Positions 55,400-64,000 of a DNA stretch of 64,000 nucleotides are shown piece after piece. The stretch is from Phyllobacterium zundukense (GTDB taxonomy: Bacteria > Pseudomonadota > Alphaproteobacteria > Rhizobiales > Rhizobiaceae). Made by a program: the position numbers and the translations under genes. A model generated the notes under the pieces. That model had not been told where the DNA came from, did no database searches, and worked only from the letters and a program-made list of their open reading frames with translations. The stretch spans positions 3,269,001 to 3,333,000 of the forward strand of contig NZ_CP104973.1 of the NCBI RefSeq assembly GCF_025452195.1, in the 5' to 3' direction. Within the stretch, counting starts at the first letter, position 1; every line of letters starts with the position of its first letter.

Positions 55400-56779
55400 T
55401 CAGGCCGCGGCCGAGACTACGCGATTGCGTCCGGCCGCCTTTGCGCCGTAAAGAGCGTCGTCGGCCCGCTTCAACAGATTTTGCACGCTGTCATCCTTGG
55501 GCAGCACACTGGCAATACCGATGCTGATTGTTACGGGAGCGCCGGTCCCGCTTTGATTGACAACAAATGGTGTCGCTGCAACCTCGCGCCGGATGCGCTC
55601 AGCCACAACGGCAGCGAGCGCCGAATCGGTATCCGGCATCACTATGAAAAACTCCTCACCGCCATAGCGGCTCGCAAGATCGCTGCCGCGTACATTCCGC
55701 CGCAAGCGCCTTGCAAATTCCCGCAACACTTCGTCCCCGCCGTCGTGACCGTGCGTATCGTTGATAAGCTTGAACCGGTCGATATCGGTCATGAGAATGG
55801 ACAACGGCCGCCGGCGTTCGACAGCGCGCTTGAACAGGGTTGCAAGATGCGTCTCCAGGTAGAGACGGTTGTGCAAACCGGTCAGGCTATCCGTGACCGC
55901 CATTTCATAGGTCTTGACGACACTGGCCCGCAATCCATCATGATAGGCTTTCCGTCGAAGCTGTGTGCGCAACCGCGCCAGCAATTCATTCGGATTCAGC
56001 GGTCGCACCAGATAGTCATTCACACCCAATTCCAAGGCGCGCCGGATCAATGGTTCTTCACCCCGATCTGCCACGAGGATAATGGGCAGCGACCGCGTGT
56101 TGTCGAGTGACCGCAATTGCGCACAAATGCGCAGCGGGTCAAAATTCGCGAAGCTTGATGAAATGACCAGGCAATCATGGTTGCCTTGGATAGCGTCGAA
56201 GAATCCCGCTTGCGGATCCGTTTGAACATCGACGACCCCTTCGTCGGCCAATATGCGCTGAATCCGCTCGACGCTTTCGGGTCGTTCATCGATCAGCAGA
56301 ACACGGGCGTTCTTGGCGCTGCCCTCGCTGCCACTCGGGAACCGCAAGATCGACTCCAACCCGACATCGCGGGTAGTAGCAACCCGTAACCGCAGCTCAT
56401 CGGTCAGGTTTTTCAATCGCACCAAGCTCTTCACGCGTGCAAGAAGTTGCAAGTCGTTTACGGGTTTGGTCAGGAAATCGTCAGCACCTAAGTTCAGTCC
56501 GGTAATGCGGTCTGTGTCCTGATCCAGAGCCGTGACCAGGACCACAGGGATATGTGCGGTTGAAGGCTGCGACTTCAGTCGGCGGCAAACTTCGAACCCG
56601 TCCAATCCTGGCATCATGATATCAAGCAGAATGACGTCAACATTGCTGTTCTCGCATATTTCCAAGGCCTCGTAGCCGTCCGATGCCGTGACGACTTCAT
56701 AATACTCCGCGCTCAATCGCGCTTCGAGCAGCTTCACATTGGCGGGAACATCGTCAACGACTAGAATGCGGGCCGTCAT
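55400..56779 (-). CDS. pleD: Response regulator diguanylate cyclase PleD
   Basis: PleD makes cyclic di-GMP and controls the flagellar-to-sessile switch. The 459-residue protein has a first receiver (phospho-Asp in VDVILLDIMMPGLDGFE, about 53), a second adaptor receiver (about 155-275) without a clear acceptor Asp, and a GGDEF domain (about 295-455) with the active site RYGGEEFFIV and an RGSD inhibitory site just ahead. It starts 18 bp after divK, the usual divK-pleD pair. Confidence 0.95.
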   Translation of the reverse strand: MTARILVVDDVPANVKLLEARLSAEYYEVVTASDGYEALEICENSNVDVILLDIMMPGLDGFEVCRRLKSQPSTAHIPVVLVTALDQDTDRITGLNLGADDFLTKPVNDLQLLARVKSLVRLKNLTDELRLRVATTRDVGLESILRFPSGSEGSAKNARVLLIDERPESVERIQRILADEGVVDVQTDPQAGFFDAIQGNHDCLVISSSFANFDPLRICAQLRSLDNTRSLPIILVADRGEEPLIRRALELGVNDYLVRPLNPNELLARLRTQLRRKAYHDGLRASVVKTYEMAVTDSLTGLHNRLYLETHLATLFKRAVERRRPLSILMTDIDRFKLINDTHGHDGGDEVLREFARRLRRNVRGSDLASRYGGEEFFIVMPDTDSALAAVVAERIRREVAATPFVVNQSGTGAPVTISIGIASVLPKDDSVQNLLKRADDALYGAKAAGRNRVVSAAA

Positions 56780-56797
56780 ATTTCACTCCCCTGACGA

Positions 56798-57169
56798 TCA
56801 AGCGTCGCCAAGATAAGATTTGATGGTTTCGATGAACTTCGGCACCGAGATGGGTTTTGAAATATAGGCCTCGCAACCGCCCTGCCGGATACGTTCTTCG
56901 TCGCCTTTCATGGCGAAAGCGGTAACGGCGATGATCGGGATTACATGCAGATCGTCGTCCGCCTTCAGCCACTTCGTGACTTCCAAACCCGACACCTCGG
57001 GCAGCTGAATGTCCATGAGGATCAGATCAGGCCGATGTTCGCGAGCCAGATCAAGTGCTTCCAGCCCATTGCGGGTCCGGATGGTTTCATAGCCGCTGGC
57101 TTCAATAAGATCGCGGAAGAGCTTCATGTTAAGCTCATTATCCTCGACGATCATCACTTTCTTTACCAT
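56798..57169 (-). CDS. divK: Single-domain response regulator DivK
   Basis: DivK is the essential phospho-relay receiver that controls CtrA activity in the cell cycle. The 123-residue protein has [19 protein letters not shown] at the start, the phospho-Asp in [15 protein letters not shown] (about 53), Thr in [11 protein letters not shown] and Lys in [11 protein letters not shown]. The ATG at 57169 has AGGAAA upstream, and is the family start; the open frame upstream gives 16 extra residues that look spurious. Confidence 0.95.
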   Translation of the reverse strand: MVKKVMIVEDNELNMKLFRDLIEASGYETIRTRNGLEALDLAREHRPDLILMDIQLPEVSGLEVTKWLKADDDLHVIPIIAVTAFAMKGDEERIRQGGCEAYISKPISVPKFIETIKSYLGDA

Positions 57170-57455
57170 CGGCAATTTCCTGTTGATCATGCTTGAAAGA
57201 CGCATGCCACCTGTCAAGTTTTATGGGACAAAGATCGGATCGCAGCCCCAACTGTATGGATGCATTTGATAGCCTGTGATGATTGATGAAAAGGAAACTC
57301 TTCAGCCCAATCCCGAAATGCTGCTGATCATGTTTAACCAAGGATTTATTGAACATCTTCTTTTGATCATATTCAACCGGCTATAGCGAAATTTGGAAAC
57401 AACGAAACAGCGGATGGGACTGTGAACAGTACTATTCTGGGCGGGAGGCGGTGTA

Positions 57456-57743
57456 ATGAAGGATCAAGTCAATGTCGGCGACGCGGAAACCTTGGCAATC
57501 AATGCTTTGATGTTTCTGGCTGACGACAGCGAGTTGCTTGCCCGGTTCCTTGCATTGACGGGAATTACCGCCGAACAGATTCGGAGGGCTGCCGGCGAGC
57601 CGGGATTTCTGGCGGGCGTTCTCCAGTTCTACCTTGGGCACGAACCGACGTTGCTGCGCTATTGCGAGGCAACAGGAACAAATCCTGCCCGATTCCAGGA
57701 AGCGCTTCGGCTCCTTCCTGGTGGCCGGCAAGACATCGATTGA
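57456..57743 (+). CDS. DUF3572 family protein, 95 aa
   Basis: This is a small, mostly helical protein of alphaproteobacteria, with NALMFLADDSELLARFLALTG in the first part and a helical, FARF-type end (ARFQEALRLLPGG). No function is known. It is divergent from divK with 286 bp between, in which I see no clear signal, and lies 84 bp ahead of dinB on the same strand. Confidence 0.87.
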   Translation: MKDQVNVGDAETLAINALMFLADDSELLARFLALTGITAEQIRRAAGEPGFLAGVLQFYLGHEPTLLRYCEATGTNPARFQEALRLLPGGRQDID

Positions 57744-57803
57744 ACGGTTGATAGGTCTTGGCTGATCGTTGCAAGGTAACGGCACCTTCGCTAAGGTCTG
57801 CTC

Positions 57804-57818
57804 GTTCCTTTTATGTTC
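57804..57818 (+). promoter_or_regulatory. LexA (SOS) box of dinB
   Basis: GTTC-CTTTTAT-GTTC is an exact GTTC-N7-GTTC operator, the LexA consensus of alphaproteobacteria. TTGCAA (57768-57773) and TAAGGT (57791-57796), 17 bp apart, could be the promoter, with the box at the transcript start. It covers an ATG at 57813, so that ATG is an unlikely start for dinB. Confidence 0.85.
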
Positions 57819-57827
57819 CGGACCCCG

Positions 57828-59159
57828 ATGGCAACCCTCAACGATCCGAGATTTGGTTTTTGCCGTGACTGTCTGGCAGCTCAGGCAACCGACGGAAAAC
57901 GCTGCCATGTGTGCGGCAGCCCGCGTCTCTTGCGCCATCCGGAACTGTATCGCCTCAGCATCGCTCATGTGGATTGCGATGCGTTCTATGCTTCAGTGGA
58001 AAAGCGCGACAATCCGGAATTGCGAAACAAGCCGGTCATTATTGGCGGGGGGAAACGTGGCGTCGTTTCAACGGCTTGCTATGTCGCCCGCATCCATGGG
58101 GTGAAGTCGGCGATGCCGATGTTTAAAGCTCTGGCGGCTTGTCCGCACGCTGTTGTGATCAGTCCTGATATGGAAAAATATGCCCGCGTTGGTCGCGAAA
58201 TCCGGCAGATGATGCGCGATTTGACTCCTTTGGTCGAGCCGCTGTCGATCGATGAAGCTTTTCTGGATCTGTCAGGGACAGAGCGCCTTCATCACGATCC
58301 ACCGGCCCGGGTGATGGCGCATTTTTCAAATCGAGTAGAACGAGAAATGGGGCTTTCGGTTTCGGTCGGCATTTCCTATTGCAAGTTTCTCGCAAAGATT
58401 GCCTCGGACTTCGAAAAGCCGCGCGGCTTTGCTGTCATCGGAGCGAAAGAGGCCTCCACTTTCCTGGCCGATAAACCGGTGACCATGATATGGGGCGTTG
58501 GCAAGGCGTTCAATGCAACGCTGGAGCGCGATGGCATTCGCACCATAGGCCAACTTCAGACGATGGAACTTGGTCCCTTGATGGCTGCCTATGGTACGAT
58601 GGGGCAGCGCCTCTACCGTCTATCGCGGGGACTTGATACGCGGCGTGTGGAACCTGACAGCGAGAGCAAAAGTGTATCCGCTGAAACGACCTTCAATGCA
58701 GATATCGCATCGCTTGAAGAGCTCACGCCGATATTGCGATCTTTGTCGGAAAAGGTTTCGAGGCGCCTCAAAGCGGCGGACATCGCGGGACGGACCGTCG
58801 TTCTCAAATTGAAGTCTCGGGATTTCAAACTTAGAACCCGGAACCGGCAGTTGTCTGATCCGACACAACTGGCCGACCGGATTTTTCGCACCGGTTTTTC
58901 GCTGCTTGAAAAAGAAATCGACGGCACACGATTTCGTCTGCTCGGGATAGGCGTCAGCGACCTTGGCAACGATGATCGCGCTGACCCTCTCGACCTGGTC
59001 GATATTCAAGCGACTAAACGTGCGGTTGCCGAAACGGCGATAGACAAGCTCCGCGGGAAATTCGGCAACAATGCTGTCGAGACCGGATACACGTTCGGCA
59101 GGATCAAATCTCGAGTCGAAGCTCTGCCGGATGATACGGATTCAAACGAAAACCGGTGA
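57828..59159 (+). CDS. dinB: DNA polymerase IV (DinB family Y)
   Basis: Pol IV is an error-prone translesion polymerase. The catalytic residues are in [15 protein letters not shown] and [13 protein letters not shown] (the SIDE motif), with [14 protein letters not shown] between, and the little-finger domain continues to about 430. The protein has an extra N-terminal part with two CxxC-type pairs ([16 protein letters not shown]), typical of rhizobial DinB. I begin at the ATG at 57828 because the SOS box covers the ATG at 57813. SOS control fits the family. Confidence 0.94.
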   Translation: MATLNDPRFGFCRDCLAAQATDGKRCHVCGSPRLLRHPELYRLSIAHVDCDAFYASVEKRDNPELRNKPVIIGGGKRGVVSTACYVARIHGVKSAMPMFKALAACPHAVVISPDMEKYARVGREIRQMMRDLTPLVEPLSIDEAFLDLSGTERLHHDPPARVMAHFSNRVEREMGLSVSVGISYCKFLAKIASDFEKPRGFAVIGAKEASTFLADKPVTMIWGVGKAFNATLERDGIRTIGQLQTMELGPLMAAYGTMGQRLYRLSRGLDTRRVEPDSESKSVSAETTFNADIASLEELTPILRSLSEKVSRRLKAADIAGRTVVLKLKSRDFKLRTRNRQLSDPTQLADRIFRTGFSLLEKEIDGTRFRLLGIGVSDLGNDDRADPLDLVDIQATKRAVAETAIDKLRGKFGNNAVETGYTFGRIKSRVEALPDDTDSNENR

Positions 59160-59264
59160 ATATGGGACAAAGACTCTCCCAATCTGGAACAAGAATAGCC
59201 GAATCTGGAACGAAATTTTCCACCCGGAATTGCAATTCAGTTGTTGCTGGTTGAGGTTTGCCTC

Positions 59265-62200
59265 TCAGGCCATCTCGACTTCCACAATTCCCGGTATGGC
59301 TTTCATCGCACTTGCGACCTGCGGACCGACACGATAGCGGTTCGGCAGTTCGATCTCCACTTCGGTTGCGCCATTTTCCTTGATCAGGATCAGGCTCACT
59401 ACCTGGCCGTCGTTTTGCGGTATCAGATAGGGAGTAACGGCGCTCAATGGTTCGCTGGAACGCATATAAAGGCGCAAGGCCTTCTGCATGCGGGTCGCCT
59501 CGTCTTCGAGCGATTGAGCCGTCTGGATGCGCAGACTAATGCCCTCCGGCCGATCTTCGGCGCCAACAGTGACCACCACGGAACGACCTGGTTCTAGCAG
59601 ATCGCGGTACTGCGCAAGAGCTTCGGAAAAGAGCACCGCCTCGAATTGTCCTGAAGAATCAGAGAATTGGATGATTCCCATTTTGTTGCCGGTCTTGGTC
59701 TTGCGCTCCTGCTTGGCCGTAATTGTCCCGGCAAGACGCCCTGCATTGGCGCCGCGCTTGACCGCCGCCGAAAACTCCGACCAGGTCTGGACGCGCATCT
59801 TTTCCAGCACTGCCCGGTACTCGTCGAGCGGATGCGCCGAGAGATAGAACCCCGCCGCTTCAAATTCCCGCCGCAACTTCTCCGCCGAAAGCCAAGGTGC
59901 AGCCGCGGGGAGTTGGATGGTTTGGGCACTTGCGGCCATTCCCCCGAATATATCCGCCTGACCACTAACGCTGTCTTCCTGCGTGCGTTGTGCATGACCG
60001 ATAATCCGGTCGAGCCCGGCGATCAGGGCGGGCCGTTCACGCCCGAAACAGTCGAAAGCTCCAGCATTTATAAGGCTTTCGAAGACGCGGCGGTTGACGA
60101 CACGCGGGTCGATCCGCTCGCAGAAATCCTCGAGGCTGGCATAGGTCGTCGCACCGCGTTTCTCGACAATATGATCGACAGCCGCTTCGCCAACACCCTT
60201 GATAGCCGCCAGCGAATAGAAGATTCGGTTTTCGCCAACCTCGAACAAACGGTAAGACGTATTGACCGATGGCGTGACGACTTCGATGCCGAGCCGCACA
60301 GCTTCCCGGCGGAAATCGTTGAGCTTGTCCGTGTTTGACATGTCGTATGTCATTGATGCGGCAAGGAATTCTACTGGATAGTGGGCCTTCATGTAGGCCG
60401 TCTGGAACGACACGATCGCATAGGCCGCGGCGTGGGATTTGTTGAATCCGTAGTCCGCAAACTTGGCGAGCAGGTCGAAGATGAAGTTGGCTTGCGGCTT
60501 GGTCACTCCACGCTCGACGGCTCCATCAACGAATCGGACCCGCTGCATGTCCATCTCGGCGCGGATCTTCTTGCCCATGGCACGCCGAAGAAGATCGGCT
60601 TCTCCCAGCGTATAACCCGACATTTCCTGCGCGATCTGCATCACCTGTTCCTGATAGATGATGACGCCTTGTGTTTCCTTGACGAGATGATCGATTTTCG
60701 GATGTATCGACGCCATCTCTTCATCGCCGTTCTTGCGCGCATTGTAGGTCGGGATGTTCTCCATCGGGCCCGGCCGATAGAGCGCGACGAGCGCGATGAT
60801 ATCCTCGATCCGGTCCGGCCGCATGCCGATCAGCGCCTTGCGCATACCGGTGCTTTCCACCTGGAACACGCCGACAGTCTCACCGCGGGATAGCATCTCG
60901 TAAGTGGGCTTGTCGTCGAAGGGCAGATCCGAAAGATCCACCGTGACGCCGCGCCGCTTGAGGAGATTGACGGCGCTCTGCAGCACCGTCAGCGTTTTCA
61001 GACCAAGAAAATCGAATTTGACCAGCCCGGCCTCTTCAACCATTTTCATGTTGAACTGCGTAACCGGCATATCTGAACGCGGATCACGATACATCGGCAC
61101 AAGTTCCGACAAAGGCCGATCACCGATGACGATACCCGCCGCATGGGTCGAAGCATGGCGATAAAGCCCCTCAAGCTTCAATGATATGTCGAGCAATCTC
61201 TCGACGACTGGCTCTTTGTCGCGCTCTTCGCGCAGGCGCGGCTCGTCTTCGATTGCCTTGGACAGCGTCACAGGATTTGCCGGGTTTGCCGGCACCATTT
61301 TGGTCAAGCGGTCGACCTGACCATACGGCATTTCCAATACACGTCCGACGTCGCGCAATACGGCGCGAGCCTGGAGCGTACCGAAGGTTATGATCTGAGC
61401 TACCTGATCACGGCCATATTTACCCTGAACATAGCGAATAACCTCATCGCGCCGCTCCTGGCAGAAGTCGATATCAAAGTCCGGCATCGAGACGCGATCC
61501 GGGTTAAGAAAGCGCTCAAAGAGCAAAGAGAACCGAAGAGGATCGACGTCTGTGATCGTCAGGGCATAGGCGACGAGCGAACCCGCGCCTGATCCACGTC
61601 CGGGGCCGACCGGGATATCATGAGCTTTCGCCCATTTGATAAAGTCGCCAACGATAAGAAAGTAACCCGGATATTTCATCCGGGTGATGATAGAAATCTC
61701 GTATTCCAGCCGCTCCGAATATTGCTCGGCTGTATGGCCACCGGCTAGCCCCAAGGTCTGGATCCGCTGCGCAAGACCTTCCCGCGCCTGACGCGCCAGT
61801 TCATCGGCCTCGGCCTGCAATGCCGCTTCCGGGTCGTCGCTCTCGCCCGTAAAGCGCGGCAAAATCGGCGCACGGTTCTTGGGATAGTAGGAACAGCGTA
61901 GTGCGATCTCGACAGTGTTCTCAACCGCCTCAGGCAGATCGGCAAATAACTCCACCATCTCGTCTTCGCTCTTGAGATAGTGATCCGGTGTCAACCTGCG
62001 GCGATCGTCAATCGACAGAAGAGAGCCGGAGGCTATCGCCAAAAGTGCGTCGTGCGCTTCATAATCAGCACTTTTGGAAAAAAACACGTCGTTCGTCGCG
62101 ACGAGCGGCAGTTCCAGTTCGTAGGCAAGTTCGACTTGCGCTGCTTCCAACGCGCGATCGTAACCGCGATGACGCTGGAGTTCGACATAGACTCGATCAC

Positions 62201-62762
62201 CGAACAGCGATTTCAAATAGTTCAGCCGCTGCCGCGCACGATCAATCCGATCGTCCTTGATCGACTTGGCGATCGGGCCTTCGGGACCGCCGGACAACGC
62301 GATGATACCGTCCGCACGACCTTTCAGCCATGCCGAAGTGATATGCACGGGATCGCCCGCTGGGGTTTCCAGGTACGCACGGCTGACGAGACGCACGAGA
62401 TTTGCATAACCTGCCTCGGTGGCCGCAAGGAGGACGAGCGGCGCCAGTCCTAGCGCTTCGCGCCTGTTGGCGCTGCGGCTTTCCTCTGCCTGGTCGTGAA
62501 AGGCGATATCAAGCTGACAGCCAATAATGGGTTGCAGACCTGCCTTCGAGCCCTTCTGGGCAAACTCAAGCGCCCCAAAAAGATTGTTCGTATCGGTAAT
62601 CGCGATCGCCGGCGCCTTGTTGGCAACGGCAAGATCAATGACTTTTGGAACCTGCAGGGCGCCTTCAAGCAAGGAATACGCAGAATGGACTCTAAGGTGC
62701 ACGAAGCGCAGCGCCTGTTTGCTCGCGGCGCTTAGACTGCTGTTTATCTGACCATCTGCCAA
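59265..62762 (-). CDS. dnaE: DNA polymerase III alpha subunit, replicative DnaE
   Basis: DnaE is the main replicative polymerase. The 1165-residue protein has the N-terminal PHP domain (VHLRVHSAYSLLEGAL, ITDTNNLFGALEFA), the palm with GRGSGAGSLVAYALTITDVDP and the catalytic aspartates in MPDFDIDFCQERRDEVIRYV, and the C-terminal OB-fold and tau-binding part. The length and the PHP motifs indicate the replicative enzyme and not the shorter ImuC/DnaE2 form. Confidence 0.95.
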   Translation of the reverse strand: MADGQINSSLSAASKQALRFVHLRVHSAYSLLEGALQVPKVIDLAVANKAPAIAITDTNNLFGALEFAQKGSKAGLQPIIGCQLDIAFHDQAEESRSANRREALGLAPLVLLAATEAGYANLVRLVSRAYLETPAGDPVHITSAWLKGRADGIIALSGGPEGPIAKSIKDDRIDRARQRLNYLKSLFGDRVYVELQRHRGYDRALEAAQVELAYELELPLVATNDVFFSKSADYEAHDALLAIASGSLLSIDDRRRLTPDHYLKSEDEMVELFADLPEAVENTVEIALRCSYYPKNRAPILPRFTGESDDPEAALQAEADELARQAREGLAQRIQTLGLAGGHTAEQYSERLEYEISIITRMKYPGYFLIVGDFIKWAKAHDIPVGPGRGSGAGSLVAYALTITDVDPLRFSLLFERFLNPDRVSMPDFDIDFCQERRDEVIRYVQGKYGRDQVAQIITFGTLQARAVLRDVGRVLEMPYGQVDRLTKMVPANPANPVTLSKAIEDEPRLREERDKEPVVERLLDISLKLEGLYRHASTHAAGIVIGDRPLSELVPMYRDPRSDMPVTQFNMKMVEEAGLVKFDFLGLKTLTVLQSAVNLLKRRGVTVDLSDLPFDDKPTYEMLSRGETVGVFQVESTGMRKALIGMRPDRIEDIIALVALYRPGPMENIPTYNARKNGDEEMASIHPKIDHLVKETQGVIIYQEQVMQIAQEMSGYTLGEADLLRRAMGKKIRAEMDMQRVRFVDGAVERGVTKPQANFIFDLLAKFADYGFNKSHAAAYAIVSFQTAYMKAHYPVEFLAASMTYDMSNTDKLNDFRREAVRLGIEVVTPSVNTSYRLFEVGENRIFYSLAAIKGVGEAAVDHIVEKRGATTYASLEDFCERIDPRVVNRRVFESLINAGAFDCFGRERPALIAGLDRIIGHAQRTQEDSVSGQADIFGGMAASAQTIQLPAAAPWLSAEKLRREFEAAGFYLSAHPLDEYRAVLEKMRVQTWSEFSAAVKRGANAGRLAGTITAKQERKTKTGNKMGIIQFSDSSGQFEAVLFSEALAQYRDLLEPGRSVVVTVGAEDRPEGISLRIQTAQSLEDEATRMQKALRLYMRSSEPLSAVTPYLIPQNDGQVVSLILIKENGATEVEIELPNRYRVGPQVASAMKAIPGIVEVEMA

Positions 62763-62922
62763 TTATTCTGTCTCCGAAAACCTGAACGGAGAAGTTGATT
62801 CACCGCGCCGGTATAGTCCGACATGCGCGATGAAGTGTCCACCTGATTTGAGGATTTCGCCTGCTTCAGCAGTGGACAGAAATGGGATCGCAGGATCTCC
62901 AATCTCAGCGATCCCTGATCTA

Positions 62923-63009
62923 TCAGATTGCGCTGACCCACATTGCAAACGTCGCTATGAACAGGCTGACTGTAACGAATGACATAACATCCTGGAAAAG
63001 TTCGCTCAT
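62923..63009 (-). CDS. SOS-controlled 28-aa membrane microprotein (SidA-like candidate)
   Basis: This reading frame has 28 codons. The N-terminus is polar (MSELFQD) and the rest is one hydrophobic segment, roughly residues 9-28 (SFVTVSLFIATFAMWVSAI), enough to cross the membrane once. GAAGGG lies 7 nt upstream of the ATG and a perfect SOS box 39 bp upstream. It lies between lolD and dnaE on the same strand. Caulobacter SidA, a 29-residue SOS-induced inner-membrane inhibitor of division, has the same size and layout; I do not claim sequence homology. Confidence 0.62.
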   Translation of the reverse strand: MSELFQDVMSFVTVSLFIATFAMWVSAI

Positions 63010-63048
63010 CGGTAAAACCCTTCTTCGTTGTCTGTATGTATGTCTTTT

Positions 63049-63063
63049 GTTCTTTTTTTGTTC
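63049..63063 (-). promoter_or_regulatory. LexA (SOS) box upstream of the microprotein gene
   Basis: The plus strand reads GTTC-TTTTTTT-GTTC, an exact GTTC-N7-GTTC. On the minus strand it is preceded by TTGACT (63069-63074), a plausible -35 element, so the box would sit in the promoter of the microprotein gene. The gene starts 39 bp further on. It may also modulate dnaE, whose start is 286 bp away. Confidence 0.8.
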
Positions 63064-63139
63064 CAAAGTCAAGCACACCAAATCGCCTATTAGCGCTATG
63101 GTTTTCGAAATATTAATGGAAGGTAAAAGCGTCGCGCGA

Positions 63140-63823
63140 TCAGAGGTTGGTGATTTTGCCGTCCTTGAGCGTCACCCGCCTGTCCATGCGGCGTGCCAAC
63201 TCAAAATTATGTGTGGCTATCATGGCTGACAGTCCCGACTGTCTAACAAGTGCTTCAAGTGCTTCGAACACATAAGAAGATGTCACCGGATCAAGATTGC
63301 CTGTCGGTTCGTCAGCGAGGAGCACCAAGGGTGCGTTCGCCACAGCACGGGCAATAGCCACGCGCTGCTGCTCGCCGCCGGAGAGTTCGCTGGGGCGGTG
63401 TGAGGCACGCGCGCCAACCTTCATATAATCGAGTAGCTGCTGGGCCCGCTCGGACGCCACAGCCGGCTTCATTCCACGAATCAACTGCGGCATCATAACG
63501 TTTTCGAGTGCCGTAAATTCGGGCAGAAGGTGATGGAACTGATAGACGAAGCCGATATCGTTGCGACGGATTGCGGTGCGTTCTTCATCGGAAAGCGAAC
63601 CACAGGACCTGCCATCGAGAATGACATCGCCGCTGTCTGGCCGCTCCAGCAATCCAGCTGTATGAAGCAACGTCGATTTGCCGGCCCCGGAAGGCGCGAC
63701 AAGCGCCACCATCTCGCCTTTGCCAAGCGAAAAGCTGGCGTCGTTGAGAATGACCAACTCACGGCCAATCTCATCATAACGGCGGCCGACATTCATCAGC
63801 TGCAAAATTGGCCCTGCCACCAT
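63140..63823 (-). CDS. lolD: Lipoprotein-releasing ABC transporter ATPase LolD
   Basis: LolD powers release of lipoproteins from the inner membrane to LolA. The 227-residue protein has Walker [14 protein letters not shown] (about 38-50), the Q-loop with [20 protein letters not shown] (the LolD type), the signature [14 protein letters not shown] and Walker [14 protein letters not shown]. It starts one base after the stop of the upstream LolC/E gene, which gives the usual lolCE-lolD order. Confidence 0.93.
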   Translation of the reverse strand: MVAGPILQLMNVGRRYDEIGRELVILNDASFSLGKGEMVALVAPSGAGKSTLLHTAGLLERPDSGDVILDGRSCGSLSDEERTAIRRNDIGFVYQFHHLLPEFTALENVMMPQLIRGMKPAVASERAQQLLDYMKVGARASHRPSELSGGEQQRVAIARAVANAPLVLLADEPTGNLDPVTSSYVFEALEALVRQSGLSAMIATHNFELARRMDRRVTLKDGKITNL

Positions 63824-63824
63824 G

Positions 63825-64000
63825 TTATTCGTACCTCAAGGCTTCAACGGGATCGAGCTTGGCTGCGCGCCATGCCGGAAACAGCGTTGCCAGAAATGAC
63901 AGGACCAATGCCATCAGAATGACCGAGAAGGTCTCGTTGAAATCCATTTTGGCGGGCAAGGTGCTCAAGAAATAGAGTTCAGGATTGAACAGCGTGGTTC
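63825..64000 (-). CDS. LolC/LolE-type lipoprotein-releasing permease, C-terminal part (cut by window edge)
   Basis: The last 58 codons of an inner-membrane permease are visible. The C-terminus has a membrane segment ([20 protein letters not shown]) and the MacB/FtsX ending [14 protein letters not shown]. Only one permease gene is seen, so whether it is LolC or LolE (or a merged LolF form) cannot be told. Confidence 0.88.
   Translation of the reverse strand, partial: TTLFNPELYFLSTLPAKMDFNETFSVILMALVLSFLATLFPAWRAAKLDPVEALRYE

Noticed and set aside
59265..62762. dnaE as the damage-inducible ImuC/DnaE2
   Set aside because: The protein is longer than the ImuC class and has a full PHP domain; there is no imuA or imuB beside it.
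1..64000. tRNA, rRNA or CRISPR sequences
   Set aside because: I looked for T-loop-like sequence, rRNA segments and regularly spaced repeats and saw none, though a tRNA scan was not possible.

Overview
The window is chromosomal DNA of a Hyphomicrobiales (Rhizobiales) alphaproteobacterium. Gene content, gene order and protein style fit the Phyllobacteriaceae/Brucellaceae (a Phyllobacterium-, Ochrobactrum- or Brucella-like genome). Supporting signs are divK-pleD next to rpmG, dinB and dnaE, an Irr-type iron box ahead of a suf operon, alphaproteobacterial GTTC-N7-GTTC LexA boxes, and small families such as DUF982, DUF983 and DUF3572. The assignment rests on recall of these families, not on a search. 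I saw no rRNA, tRNA, CRISPR array, transposase or prophage.

Layout. 1-4360: a carbohydrate ABC transporter cluster (permease cut by the window edge, binding protein, HSL-type esterase and GntR regulator on the minus strand; a divergent MalK/UgpC-type ATPase with a 28-bp palindrome between). 4483-8422: small unknown genes, a hairpin-rich stretch with CUCCUCCC-type sRNA candidates, NAD kinase and a DEAD-box RNA helicase. 8445-16882: the Fe-S assembly locus, transcribed leftward as IscS-type desulfurase, sufB, a small unknown protein, sufC, sufD, sufS, sufT, then sufA and a TfoX-like gene. A candidate Irr box at 16982-16998 lies upstream. 17077-30397: hydrolase, anmK (frameshifted), tyrS, an AsmA-like giant protein, peroxiredoxin, M23 peptidase, a HigBA-like toxin-antitoxin pair (toxin frameshifted), prfB and mrcA. 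30727-38604: metabolic and amidotransferase genes (gatC, gatA), acetyltransferases, YdcF and an MBL hydrolase. 38977-46978: ruvX, an AidB-like dehydrogenase, pyrB with a degenerate pyrC partner, plsY and dprA. 47306-64000: topA, rnr, DUF983, NUDIX, MFS, rpmG, pleD, divK, DUF3572, dinB, dnaE and lolD/lolE.

Most notable signals. (1) A 28-codon membrane microprotein gene (62923-63009) sits 39 bp downstream of a perfect GTTC-N7-GTTC box; this is the arrangement of SOS-induced division inhibitors such as Caulobacter SidA. A second perfect SOS box lies at dinB. (2) A densely structured intergenic region at 4878-5334 holds two GGGAGGA/TCCTCCC hairpins that resemble rhizobial anti-Shine-Dalgarno sRNAs. 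(3) Three mobile-looking or repetitive inverted-repeat elements (9847-9991, 20250-20381, 38649-38925) are present, one of them supplying the sufT stop codon. (4) The pyrC next to pyrB has lost its metal-ligand motifs.

Caution. Four genes (anmK, the HigB-like toxin, prfB, NUDIX) each carry a single-base frameshift. In prfB it comes in addition to the normal programmed +1 site. Because prfB is essential, base-calling errors in this sequence are a likely explanation, and the other three should be judged in that light.
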